Source: Anastrepha obliqua (Eukaryota; Arthropoda; Insecta; Diptera; Tephritidae). From it: 64,000 bases of DNA. The notes under the pieces are model-generated. The model ran no database searches. It worked only from the letters and a program-made list of their open reading frames with translations, and had not been told where the DNA came from. Where the stretch lies: contig NC_072896.1 in the NCBI RefSeq assembly GCF_027943255.1, positions 9,176,001-9,240,000 of the forward strand, in the 5' to 3' direction. The position numbers and the translations under genes are program-made. Numbering within the stretch: position 1 is the stretch's first letter; each line of letters begins with the position of its first letter. This document shows positions 44,400 to 54,299 of the stretch, one piece after another.

Positions 44400-46580
44400 T
44401 TTTATATAATTTTTTTCTAGTTTTAATAAAATTGGAGTAACTCAAGGAGCTTTAAATCCGTTCTTTCTTCAAAATCGAAGACAAACTCTTCAATTTTATT
44501 CCTATCTAGGCACAAATTATAGATTTAAAAATATATATTCTTCTTCTTCCCTTTTGGAAATTTACTTATAACCTTTGCGAATTTGTCCAAGCTTCGTATG
44601 TTCCCTTACAAAGCTTTCCGGAAGCCCTTGCGTTAGCAGTGAGTAACAAAAAAATATACATTTCTGAAACTTACATTTCACACTACCAACATTCCGCAAA
44701 GTACTATAATAATTTCGCTTCTAACTTTCCTTCAATTAAAAACAAAACAAACTGCAGCAAACTGGAAAATTTCGCACGCTGCTGCCACCAATACGCCAGT
44801 ACTTACAGTACTTAACTGTTGATATGCCCGATAGTTGCGTAAGAAAAGCGAGACGAGCGTTACAAATTTTTGAGTTCAATGCCTCATTTTTCACAAACAT
44901 GCCGCAGCAATAACAACAAAGTGTGGCACATTGCAAAGCATAGCGAATGGAAGAAAATTGCAGCAAAAAAAAAACTAGAAAAAAATGTAAGCCTACCTTA
45001 TGGATGACGCGCAGTTGTAAGGCAGATGAAGCGGAGTGAAGAGTAGAGGCAGATAACTAATACTTAGTTGTGGAAGTAGTGTTTAGTAACGGTTGCAGTG
45101 GCAACACACTTGCATACCTACAAGTGGAAAAATTATATAAATAGTAGGTAGCCGGTAGAAGTCCTAGTGGTAGTTGTAGTGGCAGAAATAGCTGTAAGTA
45201 CAAGTAGTTGGATTTTTTTTTTTTGTTTGCTTTGCTAGCTAGTAAAATGGGCAGCATAATCAGCAGCACAGCTGGTCGGCAAAAAATTTATTATTCCACA
45301 GGCACATTTCGTTGCGGCTACCAGCATTGCATTTCATTAGAATGCGACCAGAGCGCCGAGCGTTCGAAGCAATGCAGTGGCATTACTGCTGTGGCGTTGT
45401 GGCAAGCGGAGTGTGTTTTTGTAGCGTGACGCGGTTTACGCGCGCCGTTCGCTGTTCGCAGTACGCTTGTTAACTTGTTTGTTTATGCGGCAAGCAAACA
45501 CACAGCTTGTGCAAGTTTTCTTTTTACCGCTGGTTTTTTTTTTTCGTTGTGCCTGCTTTTCTTAAGCCTCCTTTCTGTGCGGATTGGATTGCTTTTTTCG
45601 CTGTAACTTTAACTATTTTTTTATTTATATATTTTTTTGACTTTATTTTTTTCTTTTTTTTTTTTTCTTTTTGCCACTAAAACTTTTGCATTACTATACG
45701 AGTACTACTATTTTCAATTTCTTTTCAATAAACCGTAGCAAAAGTCACCAGCCAGTTGCTAGCGCTAGGCAGACAGCTAAGGCTGGGTGCTGGTTCCGTG
45801 CCTTGTGAGGTAAAATATAAAAGTAAAAAAAAAAAACCAAAAAAAGTGTACAAAAAATGCATAAGAGGCAGTTTAATTAGAATTACAAATGAGCAATGGT
45901 GCAGGCGTTGTCGTCGTCGTCGTCGTCGTTGTAGACGCCTTTGTTGCTATCGCTGCTGTTGCTGTGTTGCCTTGACTGCACGTCGCCGCAATCGTTTGCA
46001 TTAATTTTGTGGCACAATGGCGGCGGGTACGTTCAGTGAATAGCGACAGCGGGTGGCTATTTGAAGCGGATGGAAAATAGAATAGCAATAGAATCGCTCA
46101 AAATATGCTATGCAAAACTTGCAAATATGCAACGTGCGGCGGTGCGCTGCAATGTGCCAGCATTTGGTTACAGCTATAGCGTATGCTTATGTCTGTTTGT
46201 GTAAATGTATGTGTATGTATGTATGTAAGAGTAATGGCAATATTAGCGAGGAGTCTTTATCAGGGAATTTCAGTAAATTTTTTAAATATTCCCGACATTT
46301 CGGGACTCATTTCGGGATTTAACTTGGAGTCTTCTAATTTTGATCTTAATCTCCTACACAAGAGACAAAAAAAACCTAAGGTCGAAGTGCAAGCCTCATA
46401 AAGAATTTAATCTAATCTCCTACTTGCAAGCCGTTTTTAGTTAGTTGACCATTACAACCAGGCAATTGACATTAGAAAAAATAATTTAATATATTGCGTT
46501 CTAATTTATTGTTTTATTATAAAGACCCTAATTGCATTGCAAAATGAGTAACGAGTGCTGGTTGGATTAAATAAGATAAA
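44400..46580. other. Unique DNA with triplet microsatellite and CpG-containing patch
   Basis: No gene recognised. Short tracts: poly-T near 45649-45668 and a (CGT)n/(GTTGCT)n tract at about 45908-45967. A CpG-containing patch is listed separately. A TATGTATGTATGTAAG tract lies at 46212-46228. Confidence 0.45.
45285..45475 (+). promoter_or_regulatory. CpG-containing patch, possible promoter or 5' region (tentative)
   Basis: For roughly 190 bp the sequence is clearly richer in G+C and CpG than its surroundings (for example GAGCGCCGAGCGTTCG and TTTACGCGCGCCGTTCGC). It ends in GTTCGCAGTACGC, where TCGCAGT loosely resembles an arthropod initiator. No TATA box at the right distance was confirmed and no downstream coding exon is visible. 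Promoter function is a guess from composition only. Confidence 0.2.
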
Positions 46581-46587
46581 ATAATGA

Positions 46588-46700
46588 CTAATTTTGCGCC
46601 ACGTAGTACTACAAAAATGTTGAAAAGGCAGGAATTTGGTAAGAAAAATTCATTATTCAAAACAAAACTGCATGATTCATTGTGCGCCACATTGTATCAC
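46588..46700. mobile_element. Two right-hand ends of the GTGGCGCAAAATTA MITE family
   Basis: TAATTTTGCGCCACGTAGTA (46589-46608) and GATTCATTGTGCGCCACATT (46674-46693) both resemble the right terminus ATTTTGCGCCACCCTGTA of the MITE at 16962 and that at 53152. The first is followed by CTACAAAAATGTTGAAAAGG, which also follows the 53152 element, so the repeat unit extends beyond the inverted repeat. Confidence 0.55.
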
Positions 46701-46990
46701 AGTGGCATACAGAAAATTCTATTTAGAAAACTTTTAACATTCAGTGTTACTGTTATTAAGATATGTTTCAGTAAAGCAAACACACAGTGGTTAGAGGAAG
46801 TTGAGAATTTATATTTGAAAATTTTAGAAAAGAACTTTTTGTAACATTACAAATACACAGTTCGAATACACGATTTTTAGCAATAACATGACTCCAGAGT
46901 CTTTTGTTGAATAAATATTTTTTTCATACAAACAAAAGAAGAAAGAAATAAATCGGTAAAACTGTTCTAAACTTTTAACATTATGTAGGA
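46700..46990. other. Unique A+T-rich DNA, no gene recognised
   Basis: Nothing recognised. Confidence 0.4.
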
Positions 46991-47009
46991 ACGCTCTTGA
47001 AAGAAATGA

Positions 47010-47550
47010 TTTTTACCTATAAGATTTGCCATAGCCATAGTAGTGACAGGCAAATACCTAAACGCCGTGAGTGACATAATGAATAATGCACTCGCAGCAG
47101 TGCACCAATGGACAACACAGGCAGGCCTAGGGATAAATGCTGATAAAACGGATATGATACTTTTACTAGAGGGTACAAGATCCTCTATTGGCAACCCCCG
47201 AAGCTAAACGACGTGGAACGGGGTCTATCTCCTGCTATAATGTATTGGTGCTACTCAGCTATAGTAAAGCCAATATTACTATACGGCGCTCTGGTGTGGT
47301 AGACTGCGCTAAGAAAACCGACATATAAGAAGAATATGGAAAGTATTCAACGTCTTTGCACAACAGGTGCAGAACTACTCCAACGGCAGCGCTTGAAAGA
47401 ATACTCAACTTGTCACCGATTGATATTGCGGCGGAATGCACTAGCAGCTAAATCCACCGTAAGACTCAGCGCGACAGGCGAATTTACCTGTAAAACATTC
47501 GTACATAGCTCAATAGGCATTAGTTATGAAATGATGAAGTCAAAATGAGC
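47010..47550 (+). pseudogene. Non-LTR reverse transcriptase fragment (LOA/I-like)
   Basis: Near 47020-47060 the frame reads FAIAIVVTGKYLNAV, apparently a decayed YADD motif-C region, then MNNALAAVHQWTTQAGLGIN and ADKTDMIL. A deletion follows, then VELGLSPAIMYWCYSAIVKP, ILLYGALVW-stop-TALRK, and MESIQRLCTTGA. TPTAALERILNLSPIDIAAE appears in an alternate frame. The TGA.RTTPTAALE.ILNL.P string and VKPILLYG.LVWW are typical of LOA/I-group elements with an RNase H-bearing polyprotein; the exact clade is uncertain. Frameshifts and a stop show it is dead. Confidence 0.7.
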
Positions 47551-49435
47551 CCTGGCTCCCAGACTATAAGCAAGAGTAAAAAAAAAACAATTCAAGATGA
47601 AAAGCAATTATCATCTACTCAAGAATTCGTAGAATTTTATTGATAGCATCAAATTGATCCCAAGAGAGCCTTTAGGAAACGAGTTGGCGAAAAAATATTT
47701 AGAAACTTTTATGTAGCCTAAAGCACGTATACTTGCATACCTAAGCATATTTGTTGGTGTCTTTTTATGAGCTACCTGAAATGACTTGCCCGTTTTGTGT
47801 TGTCTTTAAACGACATATGGTAAATATTTAACTCTATTTGTCATACTTATGACAAAATTCTCATAAATAGCTGGCCAATTCATTTCTCGCTTTTATTTAT
47901 TACGGACTACGGCCGTTGGTGAATCGCTGTTGCACACGTCGAGAATTAATATTTTCATTTGTCAACTCATTTAATTGCCAGACAGCTGCATTCGAAAACA
48001 TTACTCTTATTTACCCATTCGAATGTGTTTTCTTATAATTAAGCGTTGGTAAATGTTGCTTTTGTATTGTGATTTTTACTCATTTATTTTTCTAGCAAAT
48101 GCATATTTAGTTAGACGCTCGAATGGCTTGTTATTCTGGCTTATTGAAGCGTACATATGTTTGCGCTATGTAAACAGATGTGTTCGTATGTATGTGTGCG
48201 TGCTGGTCTCGCAATTCATCAACAACTAATCAGGCAATGGTATTCGTAAAAAAAAAAAAAAATTACCACATACTTGCAAAGGGTATACGTTACATATCCA
48301 CAAAGTGTTGCAAAATAAGAACTTGCCACATACTATAATAACACTTATATAACATACACACATACAAGCGCACGTATATACAAAGCTGCATACAAATTAT
48401 CTCGCTGTAAAGCAATTCAATTCATTCTACTCTCATTCACTCTGCCTTAACCCTGCAGTACTTCACACAAATGCATACCCACACATTCGCAATTAACACA
48501 CATATATGTATATGTGGAAATATGCAAACATACATAAGTATGCATGTATGTGTATGTGTGTAGATATTATGTCGCATAGCTTTGCGCTCATATGTCTATT
48601 TGAATGACAGTCATTCAGCAGCTAATTAATGTTTGCGCTTGCTTGCGTTTCCACTCGCATCAAAAGGCAAAGCAACCGCCGCCAACAACACTCTCTTCTT
48701 GTCGCTTCTCACCACTACTCGCTTCTTTCATTTGTCATTTGTCCTTTGCCAGATTTCCGCGCGTCTGCATCTCAGCATGGCAATCTGCCACAGTTTACTC
48801 ACATCAACCTCTTCATTCCCAGCTGAACTACATAATTCTTCTTCAGCTCACTTGGCTGTGTCAATTAATGCCATCAATTACTCAGTGTGTGTCCTCAACA
48901 CGCAAAAATCTGCACACTTCTACTACATCCACAGCATTTTATCACCTCTCCTTACTTGTCGAACTGGCATTTTTGTGAATAGTAGTAAATATTTACAATT
49001 CCATTTCTTTTCCCTATCTTTTTTGATTTTTCAGTCCACATAGCATTTTCACACTACTCACCTGCTCATATCTGTTTAAAAAATTGTATAAATACATACA
49101 AATGGCAATATTTTAAATAATTCATTTCCTTCTTTTTCTTTGAATTCCAATCATCAATGACTGCAAAAACAGGCACAACTACCTCTAAACGAGTGACTGC
49201 GCATCGAAATTTGATGAAAGCGAATGGTAGTCCCACCACTGCCCGGTAATTAGTTGCTTGTCAATTGCAACATTAAAGTTGGTTTGCGCCATTATATGTA
49301 GAACCCTAGGTCTTGCTGAGTGGATTAGATTTTTTCTTAATTGTCTAATGAAATTGTTCTCACACTTGAACGCTTCATAAACTTCAGTGCAGTCAATGAA
49401 ATGTCAGAGGGGAATTGAACTTTGAATCAATTCAA
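47550..49435. other. Unique DNA with TATG/CACA tracts, no gene recognised
   Basis: TATGTATGTGTG-type tracts near 48188 and 48541-48560 and ACATACACACATACAAGCGC near 48351. Open frames at 48604-49043 (+) overlap in several frames, are Ser/His/Leu-rich and have no domain, so they are not credible. The patch at 48600-48960 is less A+T-biased. Confidence 0.45.
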
Positions 49436-49439
49436 ATTC

Positions 49440-49739
49440 AAGCAGAGAGGACTGCAGGAGGCTGGGTGGACTGACTGGCCACTTTCTATGGGCTAAGGTG
49501 GGCATCTCAGACACCGCACTCTGCCCAGCATGTGGAGAGGAGAATGAGACGGTGCACCACTTTCTGTGTGTCTGCCCAGCCCTCAATCAGGCTTGAGGTC
49601 TTTGGCACTGATGTGTTAAGAAGCGACCACCTTGGCTCCTTAGCACCACAAGATCTACTCAGATATCTTCGGAGGTCGAGTAGAAAGAAACTTAAAAAGG
49701 GCACCCGAGTGCAGTATAATGGACTTAATTGTGTCTGAG
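49440..49739 (+). pseudogene. C-terminus of a LOA/I-like non-LTR polyprotein with zinc knuckle
   Basis: The + strand reads EDCRRLGGLTGHFLWAKVGI then SDTALCPACGEENETVHHFL and CVCPALNQ (Cys/His knuckle). After one frameshift near 49588 it reads RLEVFGTDVLRSDHL and ends LLRYLRRSSRKKLKKG ... YNGLNCV-stop at 49736-49738. LLTGH ... C..C......H.L..CP ... is the standard end of I/LOA-type ORF2. It may belong to the same family as the RT fragment at 47010-47550, but about 1.9 kb of unrelated DNA separates them. Confidence 0.75.
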
Positions 49740-49779
49740 TGCTACATTTGCTAAGCTGTCCCGACAAAAAAAAAATCGT

Positions 49780-49960
49780 CTAAGCGATTTTGGATGAGTT
49801 CAACAAAGCGCATTTTCGTTCACGTGCTAACCGACGCCAAGTAGAAATGCCAAGTGAAACCAAGTTCGTCTCTTCTTGATCCATCCAACGCATTGGAGGC
49901 CTTCTTCTTTCACTTCTGGCACCTTGGCACCTTTTTTTCTACGCAGAAAACAAACCGAAA
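49780..49960 (-). pseudogene. Non-LTR reverse transcriptase C-terminal fragment
   Basis: The minus strand reads RRPPMRWMDQEETNLVSLGI then STWRRLARE, and in another frame VELIQNRLDD. This matches the end of a non-LTR ORF (RGRP..RW.D.VE.DL..LGI..W...A.DR..W...V..A.T...L). It lies tail-to-tail with the LOA/I-like fragment at 49440-49739. Short and broken. Confidence 0.6.
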
Positions 49961-50029
49961 TTTAGTCTATAAAAAGCCTCATTGCTTACGAAAATATTTC
50001 TAAAGAAAACATTTTATACATAAACTAGC

Positions 50030-51975
50030 TTATACCCGTGGGTTTCACCCCACATTTCTATCAAAAAGTATGCAATGTAAATAAAACAACTTTAACTTTT
50101 TTAAGTCAGTTTAGGTATTATTTGAGTATTATTTTGAGTATAAATAAAAAGGTTTTTCGGTGAGGAGGAATTTCTGATGGGTCCGGAGTTAAGAAACTCA
50201 ACGGGATAATGAACAGCCTGGGATTCTTCGACGACTGTTTCAATGGAATGATAAGTTGTGACAGTTCCTGGTAGTATTTCTTGAATTTTGAATATAGATA
50301 TTACAATGGAATGCATCAGCTGTTTTTTGTTTACATATTTACAGTGATGGCGATTAAACGATGATTTTATAACTTGTGGTGAACACTGTCAATATTTTTC
50401 GCTGTTAAACTTGCATTTCAATTTGATATGTGTTGTTTGCTATTTTATTAATTTGGATTATTTCATATTTAATTTCAAAATAAAACTATTTTAGCTTACA
50501 TACGTAATCATATAGCTTTGAGTGTAATATTTATGTAGCTAAACCGGCATTATTATCTAGGCATGGCGTAGTTTTTAAAGCATTTTTTTAAATAAAATTG
50601 ATATTTCGCTTAGATTGCTGGACTGTTTACTTACCGATACAGCTTTACCAATAAGAGAATGCATTCAATTCAGCAATACCTCTATCGTTGATAATATAAA
50701 TTCGTTTCTATATCAAATGGTCTAACCCCCATTTTTCTCTAAGCTCAAATTTTTTCTACCTACCTACTAACTTCATTAATGCGTCCAGTGATATGCAGTA
50801 TGAAAAATCCCATTTGTATAGGAGGTGTCACGCCCCATTTCTAGCTATCACCAGTTTTCATGCAGGTGTTAGGTATTAACCTTATATAATCTCTTACCAA
50901 ATTCAGTTGTCTAGCCCAAATACTTCCGGAAATATGGACAATGAAAAATTGAATTTACATGGGAGGTGCCAAGCCCCCTTTCTCGTTTTTCTCAGTTTTC
51001 TTGGAGGTGTTAGGGATTAACCTCATATAACCCCTTCCCAAATTTCATTCGTCTCGTCTAAATACTTCCAGAAATATGGACTATAAAAAATTCCAGTTGT
51101 ATGGGAGGTGCCACGCCCCCTTTTTCGTTTTTCTCAGTTTTTCTGGATGTGGTAAGGATTAATGTCATATAACCCCTTACCAAATTTCAGTAGTCTAACG
51201 TAAATACTTCCAGAAATACGGACTGTTAAAAATTCCAGTTGTATGGGAGGTGCCACGCCCCCTTTTTCGTTATACGCAGTTTTTGTGGATGTGGTAAGGA
51301 TTAATGTCATATAACCCCTTACCAAATTTCAGTAGTCTAACGTAAATACTTCCAGAAATACGGACTGTTAAAAATTCCAGTGGTATGGGAGGTGCCACGC
51401 CCCCTTTTTCGTTATACGCAGTTTTTGTGGATGTGGTAAGGATTAATGTCATATAACCCCTTACTAAATTTCAGTGGTCTAACGTAAATACTTTCAGAAA
51501 TATGGACTGGTAAAAATTCCATTTGTATGGGAGGTGCCACTCCCCCTTTTTAGTTATACGCAGTTTTTGTGAATGTGGTAAGGATTAATGTCATATAACC
51601 CCTTACCAAATTTCAGTAGTCTAACGTAAATACTTCCAGAAATACGGACTGTTAAAAATTCCAGTTGTATGGGAGGTACCACGCCCCCTTTTTCGTTATA
51701 CGCAGTTTTTGTGGATGTGATAAGGATTAATGTCATATAACCCCTTACCAAATTTCAGTGGTCTAACGTAATTACTTTCAGAAATACGGACTGTTAAAAA
51801 CTCCATTTGTATGGGAGGTGCCACGCCCCCTATATATATCAAAATATTTTTTAGCCTATGACCATCCCGGTAAGGTATCCAGTTCGTGTTTCAAATTTGG
51901 TTACGATCGGTTTATGCGTTTAGGCCGCAAGTCGATCTATAGATACATACATAATTTGAATTTTATATATATAGA
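50030..51975 (+). mobile_element. Interspersed element carrying an internal 142-bp tandem array
   Basis: The left boundary near AACTAGCTTATACCCGTGGG (50023-50042) with TTTCACCCCAC, and the right part GTTTCAAATTTGGTTACGAT ... GATACATACATAATTTG ... TATATATAGATT, are strings I associate with widespread insect interspersed repeats. Between them lie a ~700-bp unique segment and the 142-bp tandem array. A non-autonomous element with an internal minisatellite recalls Helentron-associated (DINE-1-like) elements of flies, but no helitron hairpin or TC...CTAG end was verified, so the class is open. Confidence 0.55.
50740..51840. repeat. 142-bp tandem repeat, about 8 units
   Basis: GGAGGTGCCACGCCCCC or a variant starts at 50821, 50962, 51104, 51246, 51388, 51530, 51672 and 51814: steps of 141 then six times 142 bp. 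Each unit also has CATATAACCCCTTACCAAAT, TTCAGTAGTCTAACGTAAAT, ACTTCCAGAAATACGGACT and GTTAAAAATTCCAGTTGTAT. Units from about 51100 on are much more alike than the two leftmost, a gradient typical of unequal exchange. Antisense frames of about 60 codons in each unit are by-products of the repeat. Confidence 0.95.
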
Positions 51976-52029
51976 TTTAATGACTCAATTTTATATGTTT
52001 AATAAATAATAAAAATTCGCACCTACAAA

Positions 52030-52200
52030 ATACTTTAAACTGGTCCATCTAGCGTTCGGAATTTCAACTCCATTAGACTATTTTTGCTGGTTCGCCGCAC
52101 AATGGTATTTAGGTGGCAAAATTAATAAATTCTTCGATTGTTCAATTTTAAAAATGGAATGACGTAGATTTGAGGTAAAAAGAGTCTATGCCCAAGTATA
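52030..52200 (+). pseudogene. Small DDE_3-type transposase fragment (tentative)
   Basis: Around 52050-52105 the + strand reads (R)S-GISTPLDYFCWFA, comparable to the family string RSCDLTPLDYFLWG around the third catalytic Asp. Little else is alignable. It lies between the 142-bp-repeat element and a MITE. Confidence 0.35.
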
Positions 52201-52361
52201 GGGAATCGTGGATGGGATTGATGCATCCTGCAGCTCCAAAAATTTGCTGTTCGCCCCTACAAGATAACTCCGATATTATTTGTGTGAATAACAAGATTGG
52301 TAGCTCTCAGCTTTCCGGTGTTTAGAGGTGTAAGCGAAGGTGGAAGAGTCAAGTCGATCTG

Positions 52362-52508
52362 AAGGGGGGATGATGAAGTTGCCTTCTAAATGGCAACAAG
52401 TTTGCGAACAAAACGGGCATATTTGACTTGAATCGGATAATTCTAAGTATGTTAAATAAAGCGTCAAATTTCGATCACAAATACGACATTTCTTTTTCCC
52501 CAACCCAA
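52362..52508. mobile_element. Truncated mariner-type MITE (TTGGGTTGGGGAAAAAG end)
   Basis: Its right end CTTTTTCCCCAACCCAA (52492-52508) is followed by TA. All 147 bp match 54147-54293 of the complete copy with about three differences; the left 35 bp with the other inverted repeat are missing. A Cys-rich 141-codon minus-strand frame crossing this region (52276-52701) is partly made of the MITE and is not a gene. Confidence 0.85.
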
Positions 52509-52509
52509 T

Positions 52510-53150
52510 ATTGTAAAAATTAGAAAACTTCCATAAACACAAAGCGATGTTTTGTACGCTGCATTTACATGGAAAATTGTGGAAAATAATCGCACGAAAA
52601 TATGCGCAGTAAGTTGAATTAAATTTTTTTGACGAGAGAATTTTTAAAGCCACTGTAAGCAAAACAAATATGGCCCACACATAAAAACGTTTTGAATACA
52701 TTTATGGTAGAATGTGTCAAACTTTCTAGTGGGAAGGTCAGCTGACGCGTGACCAGAAGCTCCCAAGGCCAGAAATATAATTAGAAGCCCTCGTATAGGA
52801 AATTTGTACAACTTTCTTTAGTTTCGTCAATCATTTGCTCGATTTTTGTTGCTGCCATAAGCACTTGCTTTAATTGTTTTTTTTTTCATGAAAAAAAAAA
52901 AACTGGAGCAACAGTTCAGCTTTCCCTTGATAGTATTTTTATGGCTAGAATGTATCGATAACCACAAAACAAATAACGAAAGTAAATTCAAAATTAAACT
53001 CAAAAGCGAAATTAGCGCTTACCTGCAACTCTCGCGATAAATGAATGTTTGCAGTAATAAATTTGCAACAAAGACAGAATGCAGCTGTTAATGAAACAAT
53101 TAAAATCAAGGGCTAATGAGGAAAGCGCGTATAATCACATATATGTAAGT
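52510..53150. other. Unique A+T-rich DNA, no gene recognised
   Basis: Poly-T next to poly-A at 52880-52902 (TTTTTTTTTCATGAAAAAAAA type) forms a small perfect hairpin. Nothing else is supportable. Confidence 0.4.
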
Positions 53151-53151
53151 A

Positions 53152-53316
53152 CAAGGTGGCGCAAAATTAATCGCTTTATCGAAAAATTTCAATTCTTTGC
53201 AAATGGCCTCATCGGTCTGTCCTATTTGACACTTGTGAACAAGACAGCTGCATTACCCAAACTTTATTTGGAACAGAAAGTTACTCCAAACCAATGGCGA
53301 ATTTTGCACCACCTTG
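53152..53316. mobile_element. 165-bp MITE with CAAGGTGGCGCAAAATTAAT ends
   Basis: Left CAAGGTGGCGCAAAATTAAT and right, read on minus, CAAGGTGGTGCAAAATTCG form inverted repeats. TA flanks both ends (53150-53151 and 53317-53318). It is non-coding, of Tc1/mariner type by its target site, and related to the copies at 16962 and 46588. Confidence 0.82.
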
Positions 53317-53319
53317 TAC

Positions 53320-54110
53320 TACAAAAAACATTTTGAAAAGGAAGGCATCGTGTATACAGTAATATTAGAAAGCAAACGAATGTTCAGCAGCAGAAAATGT
53401 TGCAGTAATTAATGATTGGTTACTTGGTTGATTTCAAGTTGAGCTTGGAATTGCTAGAGAATGACGCAAGTTGACTAACTGACCAGCGCTGCTGATTTTT
53501 ACCTTTCACTGATTGCCAACAAATTTAGCTAAGCGGCAGCTGTTTACAATTGCACTTATGGGGTTAATTCAAAAGAAAACTACACTCTAAAGGCCACATT
53601 ACATTCCAGCAGCTTCACGTCTGCAACTGATGTTGGATGCTCACCGCTGCAAGCAGCATTTTGCGGAAGCGGCAAATGCAATTGGAAAGCGCGACCAACA
53701 TTACAAGGATTGTTGCTTGTGGGTGTGCTCTTCAGATTTGGCTTTTCAACGTTTTCATTTGCCATTTAAAAGTTGCTTCCTTGCGTCGTCTATACAATTT
53801 CCAAGGTTTGCCGCCGGCTTAGAGCTGCTATGCTTTTGCTTATTTCGAGGTTTTATTTTGTAGTCTATTTCTTTAAACGACTGCACATTCAAGCATAGGG
53901 CTACGCTATAAAAATAATGCTATTTTATATACAAAGAAATACTTGGACTTTAGGGTGTCGCACAAAAAAAAAACAAAAGTTGCGATTTTTCCGCAGGAAT
54001 TAGAAAAATTTACTTTATTTTAAAAGCGTTCGCTAAAATTTAGCAGAAAAATATTAAAAATTACGTGAGCTGGAACGATTTGAAAATACCTTAAAAATCA
54101 AGTTTTTTAT
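53320..54110. other. Unique DNA, no gene recognised
   Basis: The patch at 53590-53830 is less A+T-biased and open on both strands over about 60-77 codons, but no protein family is recognisable. No repeats seen. Confidence 0.4.
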
Positions 54111-54111
54111 A

Positions 54112-54293
54112 TTGGGTTGGGGAAAAAGAAATGCCGTATTTTGGGTAAGGGGGGATAATGAAGTTGCCTTCTAAATGGCAACAAGTTTGCGAACAAAACG
54201 GGGCATATTTGACTTGAATCGGATAATTCTAAGTATGTTAAATAAAGCGTCAAATTTCGATCACAAATACGACATTTCTTTTTCCCCAACCAA
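54112..54293. mobile_element. 182-bp mariner-type MITE, complete
   Basis: Left TTGGGTTGGGGAAAAAGAAA and right, on minus, TTGGTTGGGGAAAAAGAAAT are inverted repeats extending to about 30 bp. TA flanks both sides (54110-54111, 54294-54295). The interior (GAAGTTGCCTTCTAAATGGC ...) is non-coding. The ends resemble those of the mariner at 37068-37915, so a related autonomous element could have mobilised it. Confidence 0.9.
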
Positions 54294-54299
54294 TAAATA

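Noticed and set aside
48604..49043. Three overlapping plus-strand frames up to 136 codons
   Set aside because: All three frames are open over the same low-A+T patch, residue use is Ser/His/Leu-heavy, and no splice or family signal supports a gene.
51134..51751. Repeated 60-65-codon minus-strand frames with nearly the same peptide
   Set aside because: They come from the 142-bp tandem unit; 142 is not a multiple of three, so the frame shifts at each unit, and no start or regulatory context supports translation.
52276..52701. 141-codon Cys-rich minus-strand frame resembling a zinc-binding protein
   Set aside because: The CRICDRN...CPFC part is encoded by the MITE at 52362-52508 and the same peptide appears at the second MITE copy (54112-54293), so it is repeat DNA read by chance.
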